A stretch of DNA of 64,000 bases, from the NCBI GenBank assembly GCA_030180135.1, contig CM058231.1, positions 25,113,034 through 25,177,033 on the forward strand. The letters run 5' to 3'. The position numbers and the translations under genes were made by a program. Below are positions 48,630 through 60,154 of the stretch, in pieces. How positions within the stretch are numbered: the first letter of the stretch is position 1; each line of letters starts with the position of its first letter. This stretch comes from Orychophragmus violaceus (lineage: Eukaryota; Streptophyta; Magnoliopsida; Brassicales; Brassicaceae). The notes beneath the pieces were generated by a model. That model saw only the letters and a list, made by a program, of their open reading frames with translations. It did no database searches and was not told the DNA's origin.

Positions 48630-50004
48630 ACTCCCCCACACTTAGCCTTTGCTTGCCCTCAAGCCAACATAAGCCAAAATATGAAAAAGTGGTTTGAAAA
48701 CACAGAAACTCATTTCGTCTTAGGAACATCGCATTCACATTCACCTAGTAAACCACCTGAAAACATTCCTGCAGAGATCAAGACCACAATGTACTTTCCC
48801 CACACTTAGCAACTGTCCCAAGTAAACTCCACAATCAAGACAGAGCATCCAAATTCACCACACTAACCTCTGTATATAATTAAGTGCGGTCTCACAGAGA
48901 GAGTGTCGATCAGAGGACACATGGAATCAACCCAATCAGTACCTGACCACCAAACTATCGGTTTCTGGTTCCTATCTTCTCCCTTAGCAACTGATTTTTC
49001 CCCACTGGGTATCATTTTATTTTTTCTATCAGTGCTCTTCCCTTTTTATTCGGGGTGTTACTTTGGACATGTTTCCATGGATACACAAGAGGTAATAGGG
49101 GTCTCTACCACTCCCGTGACCACTTTAAAGCTACTAGCTTATCCGCAGTTTATCTCATTTTTACTTTCAAAGGAGGGGAGAAGGGAACCATACTCAGACA
49201 GGTTTACAAGCTGTGTCAGGCACGTCAGAGGAATCCGATTTAGAGATACAAAGCCCCTACGTGAGAAAATTAAGTCGAGATTAGAAGTGAAGTTAGTAGT
49301 GGATCCTCTGAATACCTGAGAAGATATGGGTGTCCTTGGTAGGTTGATCCGTGTGTGGTTTTCTAACAGTCATAGAGCTACTGCAAGTCTGTCCAATGGT
49401 CACTTAGTTCCTGTTCCAGCGAAAATTTCCTCGGAAAATCAAAGTTTCATACTGGTTTTGACTCAATAAAACAATTTTGAAAACAAAGGACTGACTCTAA
49501 GAAACGAAAAAAAACGGTGGTCAGTAACTACCTCCCCCACACTTAAACAACACTGTCCCCAGTGTTATCGCAGCTTGGGATCGAGAAAACAAGGTATAAT
49601 CCAGCGAAAAGTTCGGAAAATCAGAGACCTTACCTGCAGTCGTGGTTGGTGTCGACCGACACACAACCAGTGTCGAACGACACAAGGTTTTGGTCGACAC
49701 AGATCTGATCCGAATCGAGCGTCCTCGATTATGGTCTGTGTTTTTGAGTGTGGTGTGGACCGACACGAAAGGGTGTCGATCGACACTGTTGTCTGCAAAC
49801 CTGTTCATCACGTTCTGAAACACCAAAAACAAGAAAAATCAAAGTAACCAAACCGAAAATCAAAAAGAAAAGAAAAACTGACACAACAGTGGGTTGCCTC
49901 CCACTCAGCGCTTGTTTTTAGTCATTAGCTTGACTATGGGTAGGAGATCATGCTCCTGGGGGCTTCAACAGAGGCTGTAAGTGACTCTGTGAAAGTCTCC
50001 TCAT
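48630..50004 (-). other. 3' non-coding spacer of gypsy-3
   Basis: About 1.4 kb without a gene. A polypurine tract abuts the LTR (48630-48643), with near-copies at 48795-48809 and 49531-49545. Palindrome doublets lie at 49651/49672 and 49755/49775. The sequence aligns by eye with the gypsy-2 spacer. Confidence 0.75.
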
Positions 50005-51298
50005 TCATGGAGGTTTGTAAGCGGTATCAGCATGGGATCGTCCAAGAAGTGAGGGAATAAATCCAGGGCGGGAGTGAAGCTTGGGTGGGATAGAGCGTTT
50101 CCCTGCATTAACATCAATGCAGTTAGGAGGATTGGGTTCAGAGGATGCATACCTTCGCTTTGGTGGATGTCTGATGTTTGGAGCATTCTGCTTATGAGCA
50201 GTTGCAGGCTCTGAAGATGTTAGAGTATATTCCTGAGGAACCACCATCTTCTCTTGTCCAATATCAGACATTGTAGCCTCACAAATCTGAGCTTCTTGTT
50301 CTAGCTGAACACTGAAGGCTTGACCATCAATTGTGGGTTTTCGCAACTTATCCATCTTGAAGTGCAGAGGCTTATCTCCCAGGTGGAGATCAATAAGACC
50401 ATGCCTCACATCAATCACTGCTCCAGCTGTAGCTAAGAAGGATCTGCCAAGTAGTAGATGATCATTTGGTTCCATATCATATTTCAGCACCACGAAGTCT
50501 GTTGGAATCAAGTAGTTTCCAACTCGGATAGGGATGTCCGCAAGAACTCCTTATGGAATCCTTTTCGAGCGATCAGCTAGGATAAGAAAAATCCTAGTTT
50601 GTTTGAAGTCGAGTAACCCCAATCTCACAGCCACAGAGTATGGCATGAGATTCCACTAGATCCCAAATCACACAGAGAGTGTTTGAAGTTGTCCCCGAGA
50701 TAGAGAAATCTAGCGCAAAGACTCCTGGATTTGGAAGATTCTCTGGAATCTGATTCAGCAGCACAAAACTGACTCGCTTAGATACAATCATCACTCCTTC
50801 TTTCAAATGACCATCAGTGGAGATCATCTTCTTCGCATATCTCTGCACACAAGGGTGAACTCGCGAGGCATCAGCTGGTGGAGTTTCATTCAGCTCCTTA
50901 TCCATCACCACCATGCATTTGACCACATTCTGCTCATGTTTAGACCTCATAGGAACTCTGGGGAACGGTACAGGAGGTTTGTAGACCCTCTCCTTAGCAA
51001 AAACATCAGATTTGGACGAAACTGGATCTGGCCGACCGTAGTGTCGACTGACGCTAAAGTGGTGTCGGTCGACGTTGTTTCCTGTCGATCCTTCCGTGTC
51101 GAGTAGGGTCGATTTCAGTTCGTAATGAGAATTCGAAATTGCCGTCGCAACTAGGTGTCGACCGACACTAAGAGGGTATCGATCGACACCGAGAGCTATA
51201 GTCATAAGATCAATCTCGATCTCGGTCGATTTCGGTCCGTCAGACTCATCTTCAGCAATTGATGTAGAAAATAATGTGTGTCTAAGCCAACTTCAAAA
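50005..51298 (-). pseudogene. gypsy-3 protease region
   Basis: The linker (51205 and below) carries translated palindromes (VDRY, VGRH, VDRHHF), then a lysine/proline-rich part. The protease active-site region near 50640-50680 is broken by a frameshift, but the later LLLGRSFLATAGAVIDVRHG is intact near 50450-50390. The C-terminal tail resembles that of gypsy-2. A stop at 51299-51301 separates it from gag. With at least one stop and one shift no protease can be made. Confidence 0.85.
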
Positions 51299-52854
51299 TC
51301 ATTTAATTTGAGCACACTGATAATGTGTGTCGATCGACACTGAGTCTACAGCTATGGATTCTCGACTGTTACCCATGATTCTCACAGCCTTGACCTCAAA
51401 TTCTTCTTCCTGACCCAGCCAATCTTCAACCTGGACTGAGATAGCATTGATATGAGCGTTCTGAGCATTTTTCCCCTTGATTGAACCTGAAATCTGAGCT
51501 ACTTGGGTATCCAGTTGCTTCACATGAGTGTTCAAGGACTCAAAATTCCCATTCAGATCTTCATATACAACATCAAGCTTCTTGTTGAAGTCCACAGTGG
51601 TCTTTATCTGCCCCTCAAGTAACTGCTCCATCATAGCTTCCAATCTACTCTCATGAGCATTAGTAACAGAAGGTGTCTGATAAGAAGAAGCCTCATAGTT
51701 CCTTGTGAAGGAATTGTTTTGTTGCTGGAAAGGCTTCTGGAATGCAGACTTCTGAGTGAAAGAAGCAGGATTTTGAGTACCATACTTCTGAAATTCAACT
51801 CCAATGTAATTCACAGCCTCTTGTGTATACTCTCCAGCATCAAATGCTTCATGTGGCTGCTTCTTCCCAAGCAAAATGCTATGGACAGAATCAATCTTGT
51901 TATTCACTCAGCTATCTGTGAGTTATCAGCTTTGCCACCATTCTTCTGTCTCTCCACATCAGCATTCTTGACACTACTGCTAGTTACCAAGTTATCAATA
52001 ATCTCCTTGGATCCTTCTGAAGACTTAGTGTAGAAGTTTTCATTACTTGCTGCGTCCATAGCCATCTGATACCACACATCCACACTTCTGAAAAAGATGC
52101 TCAGCAGCTGAACCTCAGAGAAACCATGGTGTGGAAAATCTCTTTGGTACCTTTTGAATCTCACCCAAGCTGCCTTAAAAGGCTCTGTAGGTCCCTGCTT
52201 GAAGGTCTGAAGGTTCTGTCTGAGCTGATCGGAGCGAGCATCATCATAAAAGTGTCTCATGAATTCCCTCTTCACTGCATCCCAAGTAGTCAGAGTCCTA
52301 GGTGGAATATGCTTCAGCCAGTTAGCAGCTTCTCCTCCAAGAGAGTAAGGAAAAAGCTTGCAGTGTAGGTAGTCATAGCTCACTCCATTGTGCTTCATCC
52401 CAGTGACCAAGGACTCAAATTCCTCTATGTGATCCATAGGGTTCTCATGTGGGAATCCATGAAAGAGGTGCTGTCCCACAAGCGTGTAGTAGGAAGTCTT
52501 CAGCTCAAACTCATTCCTCTAAAAAATAGGAGGTACGATCGCAGACCTGTTGGCGTAGAACTCATCAGGTCTGTTGTAGTCAGCAAGAGTTCTCCTAACA
52601 TGTGGGTTAACAAGTTGTTGCTCAGGCTCAGGGATCACATTTCCTTGAGCATCAATTCTTTGTCCCTGAGCATTGTAGGGATTGTTCTGTGGATCTCTCA
52701 GAACACCTTCTGCATCTCTAATCAAGATCAAACGATTCATAATCCTTGAAGATTTATGAGCCTTCCTGTTTGTTCTCTCAAGCCTAGCAAGCTCCTCAAG
52801 TCTGAGGTTCAAAAGCTCTTCGTCTGGGTTGCTTATGGTGTGGCGATTAAGCAT
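51299..52854 (-). pseudogene. gypsy-3 gag
   Basis: The frame begins at an ATG at 52852-52854 and resembles gypsy-2 gag throughout (TLADYNRPDEFYANRSAI; HGFPHENPMDHIEEFES; FKRYQRDFPHHGFSEVQLLS). A TAG at 52519-52521 interrupts it where gypsy-2 has a sense codon, and a frameshift lies near 51905. The C-terminal coiled-coil part continues in the new frame to a stop at 51299-51301. It is a decayed particle-protein gene. Confidence 0.88.
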
Positions 52855-53040
52855 ACACAAAAATCAGACTGCTTACGTGAAGAGTGTCGACCTACGCTAA
52901 GGCAGTATCGATCGACACTAAGTTCTCTGACTCGCTGTTTTCCTGCAGAAACAAGAAAAACGCGAAAAGAGGTCAGTAAACAAGAAAAGAAAACACTTAG
53001 ACTAAATTCTAGTACAAAATCTATCGGCGAACTCAAAGAG

Positions 53041-53058
53041 TCCCCGGCAACGGCGCCA
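53041..53058 (-). promoter_or_regulatory. primer-binding site of gypsy-3 (tRNA-Asp)
   Basis: The plus strand is identical over 18 bases to the 3' end of plant tRNA-Asp, as in gypsy-2, and lies six bases from the 5' LTR. Confidence 0.93.
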
Positions 53059-53064
53059 AAAACT

Positions 53065-54220
53065 TGATAGGTCAAGAATTATCCCTATTATAACTGCAAG
53101 TGCACAAATATGCAATCGTAGTACAAAGGGTATCGAATCCACAGAGACTCTAGTTTCACGCGATAGATTGTATGTAGTCGAATTAAGCTAAGCAAGATGG
53201 GTGAAAGCAGTGAACAAAGCAAGTAAGCAAACGGTGTGTGATCAATAAACGAAGCGCTAGACTTAGGGAAGTTCTCAGGAAATCAGGAACACAGATCAAC
53301 CAATCAACAAGATTCATATATCGATGTTCTAGAACTAGAATCACAATTGTATAACAAACCAACTCTCGCTGCGAATGCTAACTATGTCTAACAACTTAGA
53401 AAACCAAATCTCTTTGTGAATTCTAGAGTTCTAAACATGCATTTAATTCAGGTTCGTTCGTTCACAAATTCCCTAAGCCAAATCTCTTTGCGAATAGGTA
53501 ATTTGCTCAGCTAAGTTCTTTTCTAATCAATTAACCAACTCTCGCTGCGCTAACCAATCTGATATCAATAATCCAAGTAGCTAATTTAGATTAAGCATTA
53601 AGAACAACCTAGATGAAGAACTAGATGTTTTGAATCCTAATTAATCGATCAATATATAATTCCATGAAATCCCTAATGAGAATCCCTAAATCTAACAAGA
53701 AAACTACTCAGACATGGCAATCATGACAATTGACATAATCAAAGTAGAAATCGTATAAATCAAAAGAATAAGAATAGGGGTTCGAAATCTCTTCTCTCTC
53801 GAGTACAAGACCAGCCCCAAAATCTCCTAATCTCTGATAGAATAAAGCTTAGAATAAAAATTAGCCTAACAAGTGGCTGTAAAACCTAATTAATAGCTAA
53901 AACACTTTTTGGGCCTTCTTGTAAATATGGGAAACTTCTGGGTAAATCTTGCAAATCTCCAGAATCTGTATTTTTGACGCGCAGGAATTTGTCGACCGAC
54001 ACCAAAGTGGTGTCGACCGACACTAAGTGCAGACGCACCCAGTGAACTCTGTGAAATCCATGTATACAGCAAAATCACTCCAAAAGCTCCCAGAATCTCC
54101 AGATAAGCTCCATACGTACCTAAACCTGCAAATGACTCAAAAGACTCCAGATACAAGGTTAAAGACTCAATATATACACCTATATCATGGTTGAAAACCT
54201 ATAAAAACCATAATATATCA
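53065..54220 (-). repeat. 5' LTR of gypsy-3
   Basis: 1156 bp, related to 47483-48629, with a palindrome doublet (GTCGACCGAC at 53991 and 54012, 21 bp apart). Confidence 0.93.
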
Positions 54221-54495
54221 AGTTGTAGAGAAAAGACAAAATAAGTTATTGATCACACAATAAACCCTATACGGTTATTATTTTGTTAACTTTTTATTAA
54301 CAAATTACTAAAAATGAAAATTGTAATTTAGTTAAGTAACCCGGTTCAATACGGTTCTTTGGTTCACCGGTTTTTGAGTTTTAGCTGGTCGGACCCGGTT
54401 TTTAGCCGGTCTGATTCCCCCTGGGTTTTACTATTAACCCAACCCGGAGACGTTTCCGGTTCATGGTTGAACCCGGTCCGACCGCCGAATAGATT

Positions 54496-56640
54496 TCTCA
54501 TATACATCTACATGGGTCGACTTCGTGAAATCAATTTAAGCTAAATCATAATATATAATCTTATTAAACTTATACATAAATACGTACAATACTTAACCAA
54601 AATTTCAAAAATTGAAAATGAAAAAAACTCATCAAAAATATGCAACTAAAATGCTTATGAAAAAAATAAGTCTAAAAGTAGACTTCTCCTTGAAATTTAC
54701 CATAAATAAGCTAGTTTCACAATTTCAATAGAAAAAGATTCATGCATATTTATATGGATAAACATTGCAAACTCATTCACAAGTAAGTATATTACCTAAG
54801 CCAATCATAAAATAAAATAATTTCCAAATTCATTATATATTGTATACAAAAGATTTTTTTTTTATAAAATAGTAACGTGAAAATGATATCAGAATGATGT
54901 GCCAGGTTTAGACTTCTCGGAGAGGTTTACTGAAGTCAGTAGACTTCGTGAACAAATATACCATGGAGATTTGCTCCCGAAGTCTCCAAAGGGTCTACAT
55001 TTGGAATTCAAATCAAGTTGTAGACTTCGTAGAGTAGTCTGCAAACTTGAGGGGTCTAGTTTTGCATTGACCAAAGTTTAACTTTTTAGGGGATTAAGTA
55101 GTCTACTTGGGAAGTCTACTCCAAAAGTCTAATTTTACAGTTGAAAATTCAAAAGTAGACTTTTACGAAAAGTCGACCCGGTAAGACTTCCCTTAGAAAT
55201 CTACTAGGGTCTAGTTTTGGAGTTGACCAATAAAACTTCAAAATTAATTGTAGACTTCGTGGAGGAAGTCACGAAGTCTACTACACTGCTCAACTCTCCA
55301 ATGATCGGTCAAATCAGAACTAAACTAATGTAGACATCGTGAGGAAGTCTACCTCCAAAGTCAAAGTTGGTCAAATACAAAAATAGATTCATTTTGATTG
55401 AGTTAAACTTCACAGAAAATACTTTGATTAAGTTCGAGAAGGAGGTTGAAGAACAGTCCGAGAGGATTCCAAACTTATCACACCATGATTTTTAGATAGT
55501 GCAAAAGTGTACGGAGCTGAAAACGGTGGCAAAGGTATTGTGGGTCGAATCAATGTTTAACTTAACTTTGATTTGTACTACTTGTCTTCAAGTAATAGTC
55601 TCTTTGCTTTGTAAGACTTATCCATGTATTTGTTTGTAATACTTATCTACGTTCTTCAAATGTTTGACCTAGTAATATTAGTTGCACGAGTTCAAAAACC
55701 AATAACATAATTTTACCTAGTAATAACGGTAGTACAAATCCAAAAAATAACCATAAGACAAAGATACAGTCTTCAACAATACATAATATAAAAAGTTTTA
55801 ATTATACTCAAGTCTAAAAGTTTGTCACAATACAATTATAATTCATTAATGTACTAAAAGTATGCCACAATTCAAAAAATATTATCTCGCTACCACTTTT
55901 TATGTCTACTTCACTGGAGATCTAAAAGCCTATGATCACTCTTCCTAAAATTTTGCAAACTTATTCCTAAATACAATCTTCAACCTAAAAAACTTAAGTC
56001 TACGTAAAACAAGTATACGACGTGAATATAAATCTACTATGAAGTTTGATAAATCTACTCCAACTACGATGTTTTCATATTCCCTTAAAAATCTACTACA
56101 TCTACATGAAAATCTACAATTACAACATTAAGTCTACTATATCAATACAAATATAGGATCATGCATGATATATTTCATCCACGTTAATGTTGCATCTCAC
56201 CGCACATATCTACCACCACTTGATGAAAGTCTACAAACTCCAATATTAAGTCTGCAAATATGAATCTATGGGTTAAGAAATATACAAACTTTTTTTCCAA
56301 AAATATTTCAATAAATCTACCGTAATATATAATAAATCTGCAAGATTTCCAACAAATATACAACTGTTCAAAAATCTGTCAATTCTTAAAAAAAGTCTAC
56401 AAAATAAGTTAACAGACCACTAAATAAATCTACAAATTTTCCAAAAAAACATACATGTCAATATAAGTCTACAAATTTTAAAATCAAGTCAACATTCCAA
56501 AAATAAATTTACGGTCTTCAGAACAAGCGTGTAACTAATTATTAAGTCTATAACCCACACAACAAGTCTACGATCAAAGATTGGTAGACTTAATTATTAG
56601 CGAGGAAGAAGAAATGGAGAGGCAAGGCCGGATATAACTA
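54496..56640. other. AT-rich DNA with more AGTAGACTTC-type repeats
   Basis: No gene is seen. GTAGACTTC and AAGTCTAC words are dense at 54520-55380 and again at 55900-56580, often as inverted pairs such as GTAGACTTCGTGGAGGAAGTC. The unit near 54710 matches those at 43555, 43790 and 44165, so the hAT element split one repeat locus. Confidence 0.7.
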
Positions 56641-56689
56641 AGGAAGGCCGAAGACTCTCCTCTTGAACTCAACTTTAGAGTGTCAAGAA

Positions 56690-56930
56690 GAAAAGCAGCT
56701 ATTGAGATGAAGCCCAAAGAAGTGCACAATCAAAATGAATTATCAGGGACTTCATCTCAATGTGCAAAATCAGGGACATCTCAAAGTACATTATTAGTTC
56801 ACAAAAGAGATGTGAAAAATCAGGGACATCCTGATCAAGCTCAAAGTGCTTTATCATTGCACAAAGAGGATGTGTAAAATCAGTGCCATTCTGATCATGC
56901 TCAAGCTCAAGAATGTGCAAAACAAGGGAG
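56690..56930 (+). repeat. degenerate coding-like repeat of about 65-75 bp
   Basis: Three or four imperfect units share GTGCAAAATCAGGGACATC and CTCAAAGTGCTTTATCATTGCAC-like words. An open frame at 56680-56877 shows recurring KSGTSQSTLLVHKRDVKNQG-type peptides. I recognise no family. It is probably a remnant of a repeat-containing gene or a minisatellite. Confidence 0.5.
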
Positions 56931-57114
56931 CCTTGATAATGTGCAAAACCGAGGCGTCTGGATGATCTGCATTATCAAGGATGATATGATGAAGTGCAAA
57001 AGAAATGCCATTGTCTGTAGTTCGAAATGGAGAGGAAGGTGAGCCGTTGGAAACATCAGGATAAGGATAACATGGACCACAAGGACAACATGGACCACAA
57101 ATATATATGTGGCT

Positions 57115-58657
57115 ATTCAAAACACTAAACCCCCAAACAAGTACTAAAAATCTAAAGTATAAATAAAAATCTTGTTAATAAAATTCTTATGACTATAATA
57201 TATCCAAAACTAAGATTCAACACTTATAAAACAATTTCTTATTTTCTAAATCTATTATTTTCAAACATTAACTTAAAAACTTAAAACTAACTCTTAAAAT
57301 CCTATAACCTAAATCATAATCATATTTTAAACCTTAAACTCTTAATCATAAACTATGAAATCAAAATATAACCATTGATTATATATACATAAAACTAGTT
57401 ACATATGTACTTTACATATAATTAATCAAAAGTATTTACTTATGACTTTTTAAAAATCTACTAATTTTAATACTAATACTATATTAAATTTCTAAGACAA
57501 TAATTTAATTATTATATATATTCATAACAAAAATTCAACACTTTTAAATTCTTAATTATTTTATCTGTTTCTTTTTTTATTTTAATCATATTTATTATTT
57601 TCAAATATTTCCAGCTATTATATATACTAAATAAATCTGGAAATAATTCTTATTTGTCAAAATATCCAACACCCGGATCACAATAACCACCATCGATTAA
57701 CCAATACCAACAATTGTTACATCTTCTTGCTATATACACAGATCAATGTTACAACCGTTAATTCTAATTTTCTTCTCAAATATCCACCGTTAGATGAAAA
57801 CTAAATTTATGAATCAAAAATAAAAGAATTACAAAATGTTTCCAGATCGAACAATCTCTCCTAACCTCATTCTTAAATATCTTCTTCAATCGTGTCTTGA
57901 TGCTACAATCTCCCAACCTCTTCTTCATCCGCCCATCTCAGCATCAACAGATCGAACAACCTCATCCTCGGCGGCTAGCCTTAAAGTCCTCTGCTATCCT
58001 CCACCGCACAGCCTCACTCTTTTCGGGTTTTGCCCGAGCGAGGCTCTTCTCTAAACAATTCTTCGAGAGCAGCCTTACCCCTTCTTCCGTCTACGTGAGA
58101 GCGGAGAAGTAGCAAGAGACATGGGATGCTGGTTGTACCGGCGGCCAAAGTTGAGAGCTATGACAGTGGCCAAAGTAGAGAGATATGAAGGCGAAAGACA
58201 TGGGATAGTGGTGGTGACGGCAGCGAGCTGGTGACAGCGGCGAGCAGTGACGGCGGCGAGCTGTAAAATTATTTTAAATTAAAACTTTAGTTTATTTTTG
58301 TCAACTTTTTTTATTTAGTTATTGTACTTTTTTTATTTAGTTAGTTACTGTACTTTTTATTATAAAATATTAAATTAAGTATAATATAATATAATATATA
58401 CATTTTAAAGAAAATGCTATGTAATAGCTATAACAAAATCATGGCTATAAGCTATGAACCTATGTCGTAGTTAGTCGTAACTACTATAGCTACAAATGAG
58501 CATTGTCGATGTTCATAGCTATCAGCTATGAAATACGTCGTAGCTATTCATTGATGTGAGGACGAGTCGTAGATATTTGTAGCTACGATCGGAATAGCTA
58601 CGAAAATTAGTTATAGGTATAACCGAGTCCCTACCTATCCGACAGTTTTTTGTAGTG
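57115..58657. mobile_element. 5'-truncated relative of the CACTA element
   Basis: The right end reads TTTTTTGTAGTG, the inverse of a CACTACAAAAAA terminus. About 57115-57440 aligns by eye with 39290-39600 of the large CACTA element (shared AAGATTCAACACTTATA, TCTATTATTTTCAAACATT, ATCATAAACTAT). The subterminal repeats here are AGCTATGA/TAGCTACGA rather than GCGACTA. No left terminus is found, so it is probably truncated. Confidence 0.65.
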
Positions 58658-59136
58658 ATTGAGCCGACCCACGCCCATTCTGCGGCGGGTCAAATGGGCG
58701 AGACCCGCAGTTTTATATCCAAATATCCATGACTAGTAGACTTACATTGAATTCGAGACAGTTAAACTGACATAAGAATTTTATTTTAGATTATAGTATT
58801 TTCATTTTGATTTTTTTTATCATATTAGGTCACTTGCAAATTGAAGGAATTAGGAATTAGGAAATTTCAAAACAATGCAGAATAAACTCTAGTTTACTTA
58901 TGATGATCAAGTAGCCGCTCAAAACATGGTTGACCTACTACCCCTTTTAGGTTCAATAATATGAGTATAAACTCCAAATTTAATGATGGTTGACCACTCT
59001 CCCAAAACATATTTGACCGACCTTTTATCTTGAAAATGCCCCAAAACTATCCAGAGAGATTGATTGATCGACTAAGAGAACGAAAGGGTTGATCATGGGA
59101 AGCACATGGCACAAGGGAAGAACTGACAGAGGGTAC
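58658..59136. other. intergenic DNA, nothing recognised
   Basis: Mixed sequence with a short GC-rich patch near 58663-58715 (GCGGCGGGTC and its inverse GACCCGC). I see no gene or clear element end. Confidence 0.5.
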
Positions 59137-59649
59137 TGTGGATCCTAAAACCCACACTCAGATTTAGATTGTTTAGATGAGCTGATTTGTAAAGTAAGTG
59201 GGCTAGATTCTTGGTTAAATGTGATCAAGAAGCTTAACAATAATGGAAGAATGGATTTATATTGATTTAGGTGTAAGAACAATAAGAACTCAAGCTACAA
59301 AGCGATTACAAAGTCTTAATGCTAGGTTAGAACTTGAATGAATGATCCGCCCCCTTTTCCCGTTGTCGAGCCCCTCCTTTATAGTCCTTAGCTTCGCAAC
59401 CATCTTCCCTGATCTTCGGAGCCGACTTCAAAAACTTGCGGGATCTTCGGGATTACGTGCTCAGTCCATCTCCTCCTTTGTAGCCGGTTGGTTGCTTAAC
59501 GGTTCGGATGGCATCTACCGAGGTACTCTATGGAGTCGGAGCTTTCTGCTGGATTGGGCCTCAGTGTGGACGCAATCGGGCCTAGCTGCTAAGGTTGAAT
59601 CAGGCCTTATTCAGCTGATTTGGCTTGGGAGTGAAATCTGGCCCAAACA
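59137..59649 (-). repeat. probable 3' LTR of a minus-strand gypsy (Tat-type) element
   Basis: The plus strand starts TGTGGATCC and ends GGCCCAAACA, giving TGTTTGGGCC to GGATCCACA on the minus strand. A minus-strand purine tract (AAAAGGCTGGGGGCAAA, 59650-59666) abuts its start. A minus-strand TATA-like box (CTATAAAGGAG) lies near 59370-59385. No second copy is in the window, so the boundaries are inferred. Confidence 0.6.
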
Positions 59650-60154
59650 TTTGCCCCCAGCCTTTTAAGCGGATTCCCGAGCTTGAAAGGCGAAATCTTC
59701 TCGGGTAAGGCCCATAGTCTTCTTGGATAAGGCCGGATCTTAGCAGTTAGGATCGCGTCGAAGATTCTGGACGATTTGACTTCACGCATGCACCGTCGGA
59801 TGGCGCGCAAAAAGAAATCCCGCCAAGATGAATGGACGAGATGAGCGCGTGGCGTTAGCTATGCGCGTCTGTGGCACGTGGGAAGATGCTCGCGTGATTT
59901 GACGGTTGCGATATGCGAGATTTGGAAAGATTTACGAAGTCCCGATGTGGCGTAATTATGACATCTTTATAATCCACCTCCTCGTGAACCCACACTCCAA
60001 TACACAACCGCCGTTCGCAAGGTAACTTCTCCACTTCTCTTTTATAACGATTACTCCTTTCTCTTTACTTTTACGCTTCTATTTCTCTCTCTTCTGTAGT
60101 TTCCTTTTACCTGTTTGCGAAAAAGAATTGTTTTCTTTCGATTTTCTTTAAGCG
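59650..60154. other. purine tract and upstream region of the antisense gene
   Basis: 59650-59666 is the probable polypurine tract of the minus-strand element. The rest is the 5' region of the plus-strand gene at 60155. A TATA-like TTTATAATCC lies near 59965, and a pyrimidine-rich stretch (60020-60110) precedes the ATG. Confidence 0.5.

Larger units (their letters stand above)
47483..54220 (-). mobile_element. gypsy-3, older relative of gypsy-2, gag-protease only
   Basis: LTRs at 47483-48629 and 53065-54220 are flanked by AGTTG (47478-47482 and 54221-54225). A tRNA-Asp primer-binding site at 53041-53058 sets the minus strand. The design equals gypsy-2: leader with palindrome doublet, gag, linker with doublets, protease, non-coding spacer with repeated purine tracts, and no reverse transcriptase or integrase. 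Its LTRs differ more than those of gypsy-2 and its gag and protease carry stops and frameshifts. It sits in the hAT element upstream of the transposase. Confidence 0.93.
44383..54495 (-). mobile_element. hAT-superfamily transposon, decayed and split by gypsy-3
   Basis: The left end CAATGTTTTTAAAACCGG resembles hAT terminal repeats found in plants (CAGTGTTTTAAAACCGG-like). Related CCGG-, GGTTCA- and AACCGG-rich sequence lies at 54335-54490 on the other side of gypsy-3. A hAT transposase pseudogene lies inside on the minus strand. I cannot see a clean right terminal repeat or an 8-bp duplication, so the right end is approximate. Flanking DNA on both sides belongs to the AGTAGACTTC repeat family. 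Confidence 0.72.

Noticed and set aside
59342..59668. Open frame of 108 codons on the plus strand
   Set aside because: It runs antisense through the probable minus-strand LTR and purine tract, with no recognisable domain.
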